Made by a program: the position numbers and the translations under genes
Origin: Chitinophaga pinensis DSM 2588
Lineage (GTDB): Bacteria > Bacteroidota > Bacteroidia > Chitinophagales > Chitinophagaceae
DNA: 64,000 nt
Direction of reading: 5' to 3'
Assembly (NCBI RefSeq): GCF_000024005.1
Contig: NC_013132.1
Span: 7,124,001 to 7,188,000 of the forward strand
Shown: positions 17,617 through 26,813 of the stretch, one piece after another
Layout of the letters: each line of letters begins with the position of its first letter
Position numbering within the stretch: the first letter of the stretch is position 1
Notes under the pieces: model-generated
Databases searched by the model: none
Seen by the model: the letters and a program-made list of their open reading frames with translations, nothing else
What the model was told of the DNA's origin: nothing

Positions 17617-18249
17617 ATGAGTAAGGAAAGATCAATAGCAACATTATCCCTGGATGGCGGCGCCCTCTGTTTCCATTTTATCAATACGGTAAATGCATGG
17701 AGAGGCATCAACCTGCATGAATACCTGGGCAGCTATCAGGAAGTCATCGAATGGTGTAAAAAGGTGGACATCCTTGATGAAGCACAACGCAGCGCCCTCT
17801 TACAGGAAGCTGCGAAGGATGAAACGGCTGCCGGCCTCGCCCTGCAGAAACTGAAGAAAACAAGAGAAACGCTGTATCAGTTCTTTTCCGGTATCGCGGA
17901 AAATGATGGCAGCACACTGACTGCCGGTGTATTGGAGAAATTCAATAAAGCACTGAGTAGCGGACTATCTAAACTTCAGTTTGAGTCCTCCCCTACAGGT
18001 ATACGTGCCATCCTGAAACAGGAATATGCCGACCTCCTTACACCCTTATGGACGGTGATGAAATCGGCCTACGACGTACTCACTACGGAAGAGCATACAC
18101 GTATCAAAGAATGTGAGACCTGTGGATGGATCTTTCTTGATCAGACGAAAAACAATAAAAAACGCTGGTGCAGCCCTAGTAGCTGTGGTACTGCCGATAA
18201 ATCCAAACGCTATTATCAGCGTAAAAAAGAACAGTCAGAAGAAGAATAA
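17617..18249 (+). CDS. CGNR zinc-finger / ABATE-domain regulator
   Basis: A 210-residue putative transcription factor. The N-terminal ABATE domain (about 10-140) begins LDGGALCFHFINTVNAWRG, with the conserved DFxNT-like segment written HFINT. The C-terminal zinc finger (about 165-205) reads CETCGWIFLDQ then RWCSPSSCGTADKSKRYYQRKK, giving the four Cys ligands. The CGNR tetrapeptide that names the family is SCGT here, a variant. Proteins of this kind are predicted stress-linked regulators and often stand divergent from transporters, as this one does from the EamA gene. The ligand is unknown. Confidence 0.85.
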   Translation: MSKERSIATLSLDGGALCFHFINTVNAWRGINLHEYLGSYQEVIEWCKKVDILDEAQRSALLQEAAKDETAAGLALQKLKKTRETLYQFFSGIAENDGSTLTAGVLEKFNKALSSGLSKLQFESSPTGIRAILKQEYADLLTPLWTVMKSAYDVLTTEEHTRIKECETCGWIFLDQTKNNKKRWCSPSSCGTADKSKRYYQRKKEQSEEE

Positions 18250-18251
18250 AA

Positions 18252-18284
18252 AACGGGATACCAGTTAATACCAGTACCCCGTCT
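18252..18284. terminator. Possible weak terminator hairpin
   Basis: Between two convergent genes, ACGGGATACCAGT can fold imperfectly with CCAGTACCCCGT, followed by CTTTAAT. The stem has mismatches and the T run is short, so this is a low-confidence terminator. Confidence 0.35.
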
Positions 18285-18302
18285 TTAATATATTACCACT
18301 GC

Positions 18303-19187
18303 TTAAAACAGTGTGACCGCCCAGCTTCTTTCGAAACGTTTGCCTGCATCCAGTATATGAATACCTTCTTTGCCGGTAATATCACCCGTCGCATTTACGC
18401 TGTCAGCAATACCATTCCAAGGCTCAATACAGACAAAGTTGGCGTCTTTTGCCGCCCAGATACCCATATAAGGGAATCCTTCATATTGCATTTTCAGGCC
18501 ACGTGGCGACTTGTCACTTTTCAGTTCCATTACGGTAGAAGCCAGGGTCTTGAATACCAGTGCGTCTTTATAAAACAGGTGGTGCTTCAGTGCCAGTTTA
18601 TGCGTCTTTACCAGGAATGGTTCCGGTGTCAGTTCTATCAGTCCGTCGGCTGACAATGGCCATACGCCATCATTCTCCTCTTCATTAAAATGCAAGTAAT
18701 AATCTTCATAAGTCGTCTCTTCTGTCAGCGGCACCTTAAATGCAGGGTGTGCACCTACAGAAAAATACATGGTCTCCTTACCGGTATTCTCTACGATATA
18801 AGAGACCTGCAGGGAAGTGTCATGTATGGTATACACTACCTGGAAACGAAAATGAAAAGGATATACCTGCAAAGAATCTTCCGACTCCGTCAGGGTGAAC
18901 ACCAGCTTATCCGCCGCCTGTTCTGTCAGGGTAAAGACCTTATCACGGGCAAAACCGTGGCGGCCCAGCGTGTAGCTTTTCCCTTTATATGTGTAAGTAT
19001 TGTTCTTCAATGTTCCCACTATCGGGAATAATACGGGGCTTTTTTTAGCCCATTCTGGTCCTGCATGCCACAGATACTCCTGCTGAAGGTCCTTACGGAC
19101 GATGCTCTGTAATTCGGCTCCTTTCTCTGCAACAACTACCTGTAGCTTATCGTTCATTAATTCAGGCATACGAAACTTTTTTTTCAA
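18303..19187 (-). CDS. Aldose 1-epimerase family protein
   Basis: A 294-residue mutarotase-fold protein of the YphB/LACX-like branch. Visible are the early RKDLQQEYLWHAG, the catalytic His region RHGFARDKVFTL, the second His in VGAHPAFKVPL and the acidic C-terminal phrase CIEPWNGIADS carrying the base. It has no signal peptide, so it should interconvert anomers of an intracellular sugar. A start six codons later (MPELMNDKL) is as plausible, because related proteins begin close to the LENxxL-like strand. The downstream gene is convergent and the upstream gene is a small membrane protein in the same direction. The sugar is unknown. Confidence 0.85.
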   Translation of the reverse strand: MKKKFRMPELMNDKLQVVVAEKGAELQSIVRKDLQQEYLWHAGPEWAKKSPVLFPIVGTLKNNTYTYKGKSYTLGRHGFARDKVFTLTEQAADKLVFTLTESEDSLQVYPFHFRFQVVYTIHDTSLQVSYIVENTGKETMYFSVGAHPAFKVPLTEETTYEDYYLHFNEEENDGVWPLSADGLIELTPEPFLVKTHKLALKHHLFYKDALVFKTLASTVMELKSDKSPRGLKMQYEGFPYMGIWAAKDANFVCIEPWNGIADSVNATGDITGKEGIHILDAGKRFERSWAVTLF

Positions 19188-19215
19188 AAATAACCATTCG
19201 CCTGCTTATTTGACC

Positions 19216-19425
19216 TTATTTTTTCCTGTCGCTCAATACCAGTACCAGTCCTACAGCAGCAATGATACCGCCTGCATAGGTAGGCCATCCGATCCAGCGA
19301 TTTTCGGTTTTATTTACCTCTACCGGACCAAGATCCACTACTTTCTTTTGTGTTTTTACAGAGAAGCCGCGAACGACAATCATTGCGATACCAGCTACGA
19401 TAAGAATGAGACCAAATGTTTTCAT
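19216..19425 (-). CDS. Small two-helix membrane protein (DUF3185-like)
   Basis: A 69-residue protein with a hydrophobic helix at each end (about 3-18 and 47-64). A short loop carries KKVVDLGPVEVNKTE, a pattern seen in small inner-membrane proteins of the DUF3185 kind. The start has a clear ATG and the end is basic (DRKK), which suggests a cytoplasmic C-terminus. No function is known. It lies between the aldose epimerase and MBL-rhodanese genes, all on one strand, but the gaps of 28 and 50 bases do not prove an operon. Confidence 0.75.
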   Translation of the reverse strand: MKTFGLILIVAGIAMIVVRGFSVKTQKKVVDLGPVEVNKTENRWIGWPTYAGGIIAAVGLVLVLSDRKK

Positions 19426-19475
19426 GTGTTGTAGATTTAATACTGATGATTAAACAAGACACATGCCAGCCCATC

Positions 19476-20888
19476 CTATAAAGTAGAAGAAGGCGTAAAG
19501 TAATCGCTCAGCTGAAAAAGGCCGCTTTCTTTTAATGCCTTCATTCCTCCTTTTATGTCCACAAAATTGTGATAACCCCGCATACGCATGATAGAAATAA
19601 AGATCACGGAACGATAGCCACCGGCACAATGTACGTAATACAACTGCTGCTTATCCAGCTGACCAATATGATCATTGATATACTCCAGTGGTATATTGAC
19701 CGCGCCGGCAATATGTTCGCCGCTGAATTCATTTCTTCTGCGTACATCGAGTAACTGCACCGGTATCCAGGACAACCGTTCGGCCAATTCCGCCGGTGTT
19801 ATCGTCACGATATCGTCCACCGTACGTCCGGCAGCCCGCCAGGCTTCAAAACCACCTTTCAGATAGCCCAGGGTATTATCAAAACCAATACGGGCCAGCC
19901 GCGTCACTACCTCCTGTTCCCTTCCCGGATCGGCAATGAACAGAATCGGTTGTTGTCCGGGGATCAGGGTACCTGCCCAGGGCGCAAAATTACCATCCAG
20001 ACCGATATTCACAGCACCGGGTATAAAACCGTCTACGAATAGTTCCGGTCCCCGGGTATCGAGCAGGATCGCCCCTGTTTCATTTGCCAGGGCTTCAAAT
20101 GCTTCGGGTGACAAGGGCCGGGTACCACGTGTGATCACATTGTCTACATTTTCATAGCCCTGTTTATTCATCTGTACATTTAAAGGAAAATAAGCTGGTG
20201 GTGGTGTAAGTCCGTCCGTAACGGCTGTTATAAATTCCTCCCTGCTCATATCAGCGCGCAGGGCATAATTGGTACGTAATTGTCCGCCGAGGGTATCCGT
20301 CCGCTGACCGCTGATCAGTTTTCCGCACGCACTACCTGCGCCATGAGCAGGATACACTGTAATCTCCGGAGGCAAAGGCATAATCTTGTTGCGCAGGGAA
20401 TCAAACAGGATACCCGCCAGCTCGTCCCGGGTTTTACCGGAAGCCTGCTGCGCCAGATCGGGCCGGCCCACATCCCCGATAAACAGGGTATCTCCTGAAA
20501 AAAGCGCCGTCTCCTTCCCTGCTTCATCGATCAGCAGGAAACAGCTGCTTTCCATAGTATGCCCTGGCGTATGTAATACTTTGATCTTTATATCTCCCAG
20601 TGTGAGTATTTCGCCGTCTGTTGCGATATAGGCCGGAAAGGCAGGCGTTGCACCCGGACCATAGACAATATTGGCGCCCGTAGCTGCCGCCAGATCCAGG
20701 TGTCCGGACACAAAATCAGCGTGAAAGTGGGTTTCCAGTACATATCTGATCACGGCGTCATCCTGTTGTGCCCTGCTGATATAAGCCGCTACATCGCGTA
20801 GCGGATCAACAATAGCGGCGGCGCCATTACTTTCAATATAGTAGGCGCCATGCGCCAGGCAACCTGTGTAAAGCTGTTCTATTTTCAT
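19476..20888 (-). CDS. MBL-fold hydrolase with two rhodanese domains (persulfide dioxygenase-like)
   Basis: A 470-residue three-domain protein. The metallo-beta-lactamase domain (about 1-245) resembles ETHE1/CstB persulfide dioxygenases: metal ligands in THFHADFVSGH, HTPGHTMESSCF and FSGDTLFIGDVGRPDL. The first rhodanese domain (about 258-355) keeps LLDTRGPELFVDGFIPGAVNI, but its active loop reads FIADPGREQE, with no Cys, so it is probably structural. The second (about 370-460) has the Cys in VHCAGGYRS and should be active. The protein probably oxidises or transfers sulfane sulfur from glutathione or bacillithiol persulfides. The nearest neighbour on the 5-prime side is a response regulator, without evident link. 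Confidence 0.88.
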   Translation of the reverse strand: MKIEQLYTGCLAHGAYYIESNGAAAIVDPLRDVAAYISRAQQDDAVIRYVLETHFHADFVSGHLDLAAATGANIVYGPGATPAFPAYIATDGEILTLGDIKIKVLHTPGHTMESSCFLLIDEAGKETALFSGDTLFIGDVGRPDLAQQASGKTRDELAGILFDSLRNKIMPLPPEITVYPAHGAGSACGKLISGQRTDTLGGQLRTNYALRADMSREEFITAVTDGLTPPPAYFPLNVQMNKQGYENVDNVITRGTRPLSPEAFEALANETGAILLDTRGPELFVDGFIPGAVNIGLDGNFAPWAGTLIPGQQPILFIADPGREQEVVTRLARIGFDNTLGYLKGGFEAWRAAGRTVDDIVTITPAELAERLSWIPVQLLDVRRRNEFSGEHIAGAVNIPLEYINDHIGQLDKQQLYYVHCAGGYRSVIFISIMRMRGYHNFVDIKGGMKALKESGLFQLSDYFTPSSTL

Positions 20889-20981
20889 AAATCAGTGCTT
20901 GTACGACAAAGGTCTGCCTTCTGCATAAGCAGGCAGATGACGGTCATCAGACCATATACTGATACTGATACAGGAAAAGAC

Positions 20982-21389
20982 TTAGTGTTGTTCTGCGCCG
21001 ACAAGGATTTCGCGGATCATATTCTTTCCGATAGGTTTCACCAGGTAACCGGATAAGGTTGGGAACTCCCTGGCTTTCTGCAGATCACTTTCATGTGTTG
21101 AACTGGTAAGGATATATACCCGGATATGTTTTTCCGTAGGTAGTTGTAGTCGTACGAATTCGGTCATAAACTGCCAGCCATCCATATAAGGCATGTTAAC
21201 GTCCAGGAGGATCAGGTCCGGCAGTTCATCCGGATTGTCAAGGTGAGACTTGATGTGATGAAGCGCCTGTTCGCCGTCTGTAAACTTATGAACGCGTTCT
21301 ACAAGATCCAGCCGCTCAAAGTGCTGCCGCATTACAAACTGGAATAATTCATCATCATCGACAATGCAAACATTCTTTACTTTACTCAT
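20982..21389 (-). CDS. Single-domain response regulator (CheY-like)
   Basis: A 135-residue receiver domain without an output domain. It has the acidic pocket VDDDELF, the phosphoacceptor Asp in LILLDVNMPYMDGWQFM, the Thr/Ser in ILTSSTHESD and the Lys in YLVKPIG. Such stand-alone receivers in Bacteroidota usually take phosphate from hybrid or orphan histidine kinases and act through protein contacts. No kinase is adjacent, so the partner is unknown. The gene is preceded by a 650-base non-coding stretch and appears to be transcribed alone. Confidence 0.88.
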   Translation of the reverse strand: MSKVKNVCIVDDDELFQFVMRQHFERLDLVERVHKFTDGEQALHHIKSHLDNPDELPDLILLDVNMPYMDGWQFMTEFVRLQLPTEKHIRVYILTSSTHESDLQKAREFPTLSGYLVKPIGKNMIREILVGAEQH

Positions 21390-22036
21390 CTGCTGTAAGG
21401 TGTATCGCGGTTATTAAAATAAACGTAGAGCTCCTCTTCCTTCTTTATACGCGCCTGACTACAAAATTGCTCCTACGTCCGGACCTGGTTTTTGATTTAA
21501 AGGCTTACGCCATAGCATTCGTAACCGCGGTGTCTACTGTTACTGATATTCGGAATAGTGTTTCGTAATGTTTAACGCCCAATCCTTATGCCAGTATCCC
21601 TTAAAACAGTAAAACATACGCTTTATTCCGTGTCGGTTACTATCCCGAACCACATGTCCGTTATTGCATTATTGGTCAAATTAAATAAAAAAAAATCGAA
21701 ATATACTTTCCCGTAATTTATAGCGGGTACCGTCAGATTATATGTTGACTGGGCATTTTTTTCAACAATCTGCGGACTTAGCATGTTCCACACCGTTATT
21801 CCCATGCCTGCTTTGCTTGCAGAATCGATTTTTATCAATACTTGTTATATTGACACACCGGCTGCGGGTATAGCCGGTTAATAATAGTTTCTCCGGGGTT
21901 CAGGATATGATATGCTTTCTAATTCGCTAATAAACAGCAATATAAAAGAAAAGTACAAGTTTGCCGCCAAAAAACCGGCATTCATCTCAATATTTCCCTT
22001 AATGATGGATTTTTTTGGTTCTTTTGAGGTTGTTTA
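21390..22036. other. Long non-coding stretch
   Basis: About 650 bases between the receiver-domain gene and the divergent LytS kinase gene. A 71-codon open frame on the minus strand (21623-21838) would start at TTG and has no recognisable domain or good codon pattern, so it is not called. No tRNA, terminator or repeat was found by eye. The stretch probably holds the two divergent promoters and perhaps a decayed gene. Confidence 0.4.
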
Positions 22037-23110
22037 ATGTCACACACCGGAATGACTACACTTGTTAACGATACCAGACAGGCTTGGTATTCCAGGAAAT
22101 GGGCACAGGTATTCCTGCACGCCGTAGCCTGGATCACGCTCTTTTCATTGCCTTATCTTTTGCGTCCTTCTCCTGATCAGCACAGAGGACCCGATCCTGA
22201 TGAGCGCTACTGGCATATCCATTTCATCATCAATGCCATCCTGCTTACGCTCTTTTTCTATCTGAATTCAAATATTCTGATACCGAAACTAATCTATCGT
22301 AAGAAATACCTGCAATTCGGCGGCGTATTGCTGGTCCTTTTTGCAGCACTGATCTACCTGCGCTACCTCTTTGTACAGTCGTTTATTACACATAAACAGG
22401 CAGAACTGAAGCCGACCATCCTCTTCACCTTCTTTACGGTGTTATTCATACTGGCCTGTAGTACCGCCTGGCGGATGATCCGGGACAAGATGAATGCGGA
22501 TAAACTGGCCAGTGACAAAGAGAATGAAAATCTGAAAACAGAGCTTTCTCTGCTGCGTTCTCAGGTAAGCCCCCATTTTATGTTCAATGTATTGAACAAC
22601 ATGGTGGCGCTGGCCAGAAAACAGTCAGATCAGCTGGAACCTTCCCTGATTAAATTATCGTCCCTCATGCGTTATATGCTGTATGAGGCCGATGAAGATA
22701 CCGTGGCGCTGGATAAGGAAACAGACTATCTGCAAAGCTATATCGACCTGCAGCAACAGCGTTTTGGCGCCAAAGTACAGGTCAATGTGTCCATGCAGCT
22801 GCCCGAGCACGGCTACGAAATAGAACCCATGCTGCTGATCCCCTTCGTGGAAAATGCCTTTAAACACGGTACCGGACTCATTCCCGATGCCCGCATCGAT
22901 ATCGAGCTCCGCGCCAGACAAGGCTTACTCCAGTTCTCCGTCATGAATAAGTACAATCCTGAGTACACAGAGATCAAGGATAAGACCTCCGGCATCGGAC
23001 TGACAAACGTCAAACGCAGACTCAACCTGTTGTATAAAGACAATTATCAGCTGCTGATCAGTAAAAAAGAGGGATGGTTTGTGGTATCTTTGCAGCTCCA
23101 TTTACATTGA
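22037..23110 (+). CDS. LytS-type sensor histidine kinase
   Basis: A 357-residue membrane kinase of the LytS/YehU type (His_kinase family). Four hydrophobic segments (about residues 24-140) form the sensor; a coiled linker follows. The phospho-acceptor region reads LRSQVSPHFMFNVLNNMVALARK, with the His in PHF. The ATP-binding part carries LLIPFVENAFKHG (N box) and SGIGLTNVKRRLNLLY (G box). The cognate LytTR regulator follows after a 164-base gap that holds an AT-rich inverted repeat, which is unusual because such pairs mostly overlap. The signal sensed is unknown. Confidence 0.92.
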   Translation: MSHTGMTTLVNDTRQAWYSRKWAQVFLHAVAWITLFSLPYLLRPSPDQHRGPDPDERYWHIHFIINAILLTLFFYLNSNILIPKLIYRKKYLQFGGVLLVLFAALIYLRYLFVQSFITHKQAELKPTILFTFFTVLFILACSTAWRMIRDKMNADKLASDKENENLKTELSLLRSQVSPHFMFNVLNNMVALARKQSDQLEPSLIKLSSLMRYMLYEADEDTVALDKETDYLQSYIDLQQQRFGAKVQVNVSMQLPEHGYEIEPMLLIPFVENAFKHGTGLIPDARIDIELRARQGLLQFSVMNKYNPEYTEIKDKTSGIGLTNVKRRLNLLYKDNYQLLISKKEGWFVVSLQLHLH

Positions 23111-23270
23111 GGAATTAGGAATTAAAGATTAAGATTTAGCTTTACACAATAAGACCATGAGAATATTATTTAAGAATATAAAAGCAACTCAATACACCAT
23201 TGATAATAAAGCACTCATATCATCACTGACGGCTAACCAATTCCTAATTCGTAATTCCTAATTCCTAATT
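23109..23270. repeat. AATTAAG/AATTAGG-type inverted repeat, copy A
   Basis: GAGGAATTAGGAATTAAAGA at the left and a run of AATTCCTAATTC units at the right (23239-23270) form an imperfect inverted repeat around about 110 AT-rich bases. It separates the LytS gene from its LytTR partner and resembles repeats at 54030-54100 and 60741-60898. The right arm ends 4 bases before the LytTR start codon. Confidence 0.6.
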
Positions 23271-23274
23271 GATT

Positions 23275-23988
23275 ATGACTTTAAGATGCATAGCCGTCGA
23301 CGACGAACCACTCGCGCTTGACCTCCTCGAAGACAATATCCGCCAGGTACCTTTCCTTGAAATGGTGGCCAAATGTGCGGACGCCTTCGAAGCTATCAAA
23401 GTATTACAGGAAACCACCGTTGATCTGATCTTCCTCGATATACAGATGCCCGGACTGACCGGCCTGCAATTCATACAGAGCCTGGCCCATAAACCGATGA
23501 TCATCCTTATTACTGCTTACGAAAAATATGCACTGGAAGGATTTGAACTGGATGTTACCGATTACCTGGTAAAACCCGTCAGCCTGCCCCGCTTTATCAA
23601 AGCATGTAATAAAGCCAGAGAACTGCATCAGCTCAAACATCAGCAGCTGACCGCCGCTCCGGGTACCACACCTGAGTTTTTCTTCGTGAATTCAGATTAT
23701 AGTCTGCTGAAGATCAATGTGGCCGATATCATCTGGATAGAAGCCTTAAAAGACTACATCAGGATCCATCTGACCGGCACCGCCAAACCTGTAGTGACAC
23801 GCATGCCACTGAAACAGGTAGAAGAACAGCTGCCACCGGCCAGATTCATCCGTATTCATAAATCTTATATCATCGCAGTTGCCCACATCACGGCCATTCG
23901 TAAAAACAGCGTTTTTATCGGTACTATGGAATTGCCTGTAGGTGATAACTACCGGGAAGCTGTAGCAGCGCTGACAGGTACTAAATAG
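23275..23988 (+). CDS. LytTR-family response regulator
   Basis: A 237-residue regulator. The receiver domain (about 1-120) has IAVDDEPLAL, the phosphoacceptor Asp in LIFLDIQMPGLTGLQF and the Lys in DYLVKPVSLPRF. The LytTR DNA-binding domain (about 135-235) shows FFVNSDYSLLKINVADIIWIEALKDYIRIHL and FIRIHKSYIIAVAHI. The ATG used here follows a possible in-frame TTG two codons earlier. It partners the upstream LytS kinase; the outer-membrane receptor gene starting about 125 bases downstream is the obvious candidate target, though this is inferred from order alone. Confidence 0.92.
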   Translation: MTLRCIAVDDEPLALDLLEDNIRQVPFLEMVAKCADAFEAIKVLQETTVDLIFLDIQMPGLTGLQFIQSLAHKPMIILITAYEKYALEGFELDVTDYLVKPVSLPRFIKACNKARELHQLKHQQLTAAPGTTPEFFFVNSDYSLLKINVADIIWIEALKDYIRIHLTGTAKPVVTRMPLKQVEEQLPPARFIRIHKSYIIAVAHITAIRKNSVFIGTMELPVGDNYREAVAALTGTK

Positions 23989-24114
23989 GTCATTACCAGC
24001 TTATCATGTAGTACGACCAACACCATTATTCACGTTTTTTGTCGCGTTATTTCCTTGCATTGTCTCATTTGCTATGTATAATGGAACCGCGCTATTAGTT
24101 TTGTGTTTATAAGA

Positions 24115-26724
24115 ATGTTACTTATGCAAAGAATTCTCTGGCTATTTGCCATGTTGACCTTCTCCTTTTATGTATCCGCGCAGCAGCGCCCTGGAGGCGG
24201 AGCCGGCCCGGGTGGATTTGCCGGCGCCAAACCACCGAGTATAGGACGTATCTATGGAAAAGTCCTCGACAATGAAGGGAAGCCAATGCCTTATACCTCT
24301 GTGATCGTGTTCCAGAACAAACTTGATTCCGCTACCAATACCAGAAAAGATATCCTCCTGAAAGGTGTTATCACGCAGAACAATGGTGAATTCAACCTGG
24401 AAGATCTGCCGGTAATGGGGCCATTGATCCTGAAAATATCTGCTACCGGTTTCAAACCATACGCACAGACCGTTTCTTTCCTGACAAAGAAACCTGCGCC
24501 TGGTACCATGCCTTCCTTTGACAAAGATCTGGGCAATATCAAACTGACCAGCGATATCAGTCAGCTGCAGGGCGTCACCGTTACCGCCTCCAAACCACTG
24601 ATGAAAGTGGACATGGATAAGAAAGTATTCAACGTTGAACAGAATATTTCCAGCGCCGGTGGTACCGCACAGGACGTCATGAGAAACGTACCTTCCGTAA
24701 ACATCGATATCGACGGTAAGATGACCATGCGTAATGCAGCCCCCCAGTTGCTGATAGATGGCCGTCCGACTACCCTCACCCTCGATCAGATCCCTGCGGA
24801 CGCGATCGAAAGCGTGGAAGTAATGACCGCTCCGAGCGCTAAATACGATGCTTCAGGTGGTGGCGCAGGTATCGTGAACATCGTGCTGAAAAAGAACCGT
24901 AAAACCGGTTATAATGGTAATATCCGTGCAGGTGTGGACAAACGTGGCGGTATCAATGGCGGCTTGGACTTCAACGTACGCCAGGGTAAAGTAAATATCA
25001 CCGCCAGCGGTATGATCAACCAGATGCGCGATCGTACCAACGGTCACACCGACAGGCTGGATATCGCAGATGATCCGAATATTCATACCCTGCAGGAAAA
25101 CACCTCCAAAACAAATGGTGGTTTCATGTTTGGCCGTCTCGGAATGGACTATTTCGCTACCAACCGTACCACTTTATCCGTATCCGGTCTCAAAGTACAC
25201 GGTTCCTTCAAACCTTCCAGCATATTAGATATCAACAGTGATACCCTCTACTCCGGCACGCCAATGACATCTTTCAGCCGCAGAACAACCGAAGGTGAAC
25301 GTACCTTCAACGGTACGGGTCTGGTTTTAGGTTTAAAACACCTCTTCCCGCACGAAGGGGAAGAGCTGACCATGGACGCTAACTACTTCGGTGGTAAGAG
25401 TGATAACAGCTCCGATTACAGCACCGACTACTACAATATCAAAGGTGGCGCTGTGACCGGCAACGAACTGGAAAAGATCAACGGTAGCGGTAAGATGCGC
25501 AACATCACCGCACAGACCGACTATGTAAAACCACTGGGTACCAAGAGTAAACTGGAAGCCGGTTTACGTGCGGCCTTCCGCCATATCGAGAACAATAACT
25601 ACAATTACCTGTTCAACGAGGCGACCAGCCAGTACGACCTTACTTCCGGCAATACCAGCAACTATAAAAACAATGAAAGTGTGTACGCTGCCTATGCTAC
25701 CTTCAGCAGCAGCATCCACAACTTCAGCTATAAATTAGGACTGCGTGGAGAAAGTTCAGAGTATACGGGCGAACTGGTACAAACGGGTCAGAAATTCAGC
25801 AATAGCTACCCTATCAGCCTGTTCCCGACTGTCTTCCTGAGCCAGAAACTGAAACACGAGCAGGAAGTACAGATAAGTGCAACCCGTCGTATCAACCGCC
25901 CGAACTTCTTCCAGCTGATACCATTTGCCGATTCTACCGACAAATTCAATATCACCAAAGGTAACCCGGGTCTGGTGCCAGAATTCACGCAGTCCCTTGA
26001 ACTGTCTTACCTGAAAACATTCAAGGGTAACCACACCTTCCTGGGTTCGGTGTACTACAAACACACCGATAACACCATCACAAGTTTTATCGACCGTCAG
26101 ACGGATCCGATTACCGGCAACACAGCACTGATCAATACGTACATTAACGCCAGCAGCAGTTATACAACAGGTGCAGAGATTACGGTACAGAACTATTTCA
26201 CAAAATGGTGGGATATGTCAACCAACATCAACCTGTATAATTCCAAGATCAACGCCAACGCAGGCGCTCAGCAGGACGCCCTGTGGAGCATGTTCGGAAA
26301 GATCAACAGTAATTTCAAACTGCCAAAAGCATTTGATCTGCAGCTGACCGGTACCTATCAGTCCAAAACCAATCTGCCGATCAATACCAACACCGGCTTT
26401 GGCGGCGGCCCTCCAGGTTTGGAAGCACAGAGCGCTTCTCAGGGTTACATCCGCTCTTTCTATGGTATAGACATCGCCCTGAAGAAAAGTTTCCTGAAAA
26501 CAAAGGCACTGACGGCTACCCTGGGTGTCAGCGATATCTTCCGCTCACGTAAAACCAGTCAGTACTCTTACAGCGACTACTTCATACAGAACTACGAACG
26601 TCTGAGAAACCCACAGATGATCAGACTGAACATCGCCTACCGCTTTGGTAAAGTAGATGCCTCCCTGTTCAAACGTAAGAGCTCAGGAGCCGGTAACCAG
26701 GGTATGATGGACGGCATGCAATAA
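24115..26724 (+). CDS. TonB-dependent receptor-like outer-membrane beta-barrel protein
   Basis: An 869-residue outer-membrane protein. A signal peptide (ending FSFYVSAQ) is followed by a Gly/Pro-rich patch (QQRPGGGAGPGG). Next come a carboxypeptidase-like regulatory domain (about 45-145, with GRIYGKVLDNEGKPMPYTSV), a plug-like domain (about 160-260, with VMRNVPSVNIDIDGKMTMR and LIDGRPTTLTLDQIPADAIESVEVMTAPSAKYDASGGGAGIVNI) and a long barrel of the OMP_b-brl_3 type. No TonB box is evident. Such proteins are common in Bacteroidota after LytS/LytTR pairs. The imported or bound substrate is unknown. A second start three codons later would give the same signal peptide. Confidence 0.9.
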   Translation: MLLMQRILWLFAMLTFSFYVSAQQRPGGGAGPGGFAGAKPPSIGRIYGKVLDNEGKPMPYTSVIVFQNKLDSATNTRKDILLKGVITQNNGEFNLEDLPVMGPLILKISATGFKPYAQTVSFLTKKPAPGTMPSFDKDLGNIKLTSDISQLQGVTVTASKPLMKVDMDKKVFNVEQNISSAGGTAQDVMRNVPSVNIDIDGKMTMRNAAPQLLIDGRPTTLTLDQIPADAIESVEVMTAPSAKYDASGGGAGIVNIVLKKNRKTGYNGNIRAGVDKRGGINGGLDFNVRQGKVNITASGMINQMRDRTNGHTDRLDIADDPNIHTLQENTSKTNGGFMFGRLGMDYFATNRTTLSVSGLKVHGSFKPSSILDINSDTLYSGTPMTSFSRRTTEGERTFNGTGLVLGLKHLFPHEGEELTMDANYFGGKSDNSSDYSTDYYNIKGGAVTGNELEKINGSGKMRNITAQTDYVKPLGTKSKLEAGLRAAFRHIENNNYNYLFNEATSQYDLTSGNTSNYKNNESVYAAYATFSSSIHNFSYKLGLRGESSEYTGELVQTGQKFSNSYPISLFPTVFLSQKLKHEQEVQISATRRINRPNFFQLIPFADSTDKFNITKGNPGLVPEFTQSLELSYLKTFKGNHTFLGSVYYKHTDNTITSFIDRQTDPITGNTALINTYINASSSYTTGAEITVQNYFTKWWDMSTNINLYNSKINANAGAQQDALWSMFGKINSNFKLPKAFDLQLTGTYQSKTNLPINTNTGFGGGPPGLEAQSASQGYIRSFYGIDIALKKSFLKTKALTATLGVSDIFRSRKTSQYSYSDYFIQNYERLRNPQMIRLNIAYRFGKVDASLFKRKSSGAGNQGMMDGMQ

Positions 26725-26750
26725 GAAACATATCACGGAACAACATATAA

Positions 26751-26795
26751 CAACAAAAAAGCGAATGGTCATACAGCCATTCGCTTTTTTTGTTG
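26751..26795. terminator. Intrinsic terminator
   Basis: An 18-bp stem of CAACAAAAAAGCGAATGG with its near-perfect complement, an 8-base loop and a T run. It ends the receptor gene and serves the convergent gene as well. Confidence 0.85.
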
Positions 26796-26813
26796 TTATA
26801 AGAAATTCAGGGG

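Noticed and set aside
21623..21838. A 71-codon open frame in the long gap before the LytS gene
   Set aside because: It would start at TTG, has no domain, no clear ribosome site and no neighbour logic. It may be a remnant, but no parent gene could be named.
23275..23988. LytTR regulator starting at the TTG two codons earlier
   Set aside because: The TTG is the last part of the repeat arm and a normal ATG follows; no evidence favours the TTG.
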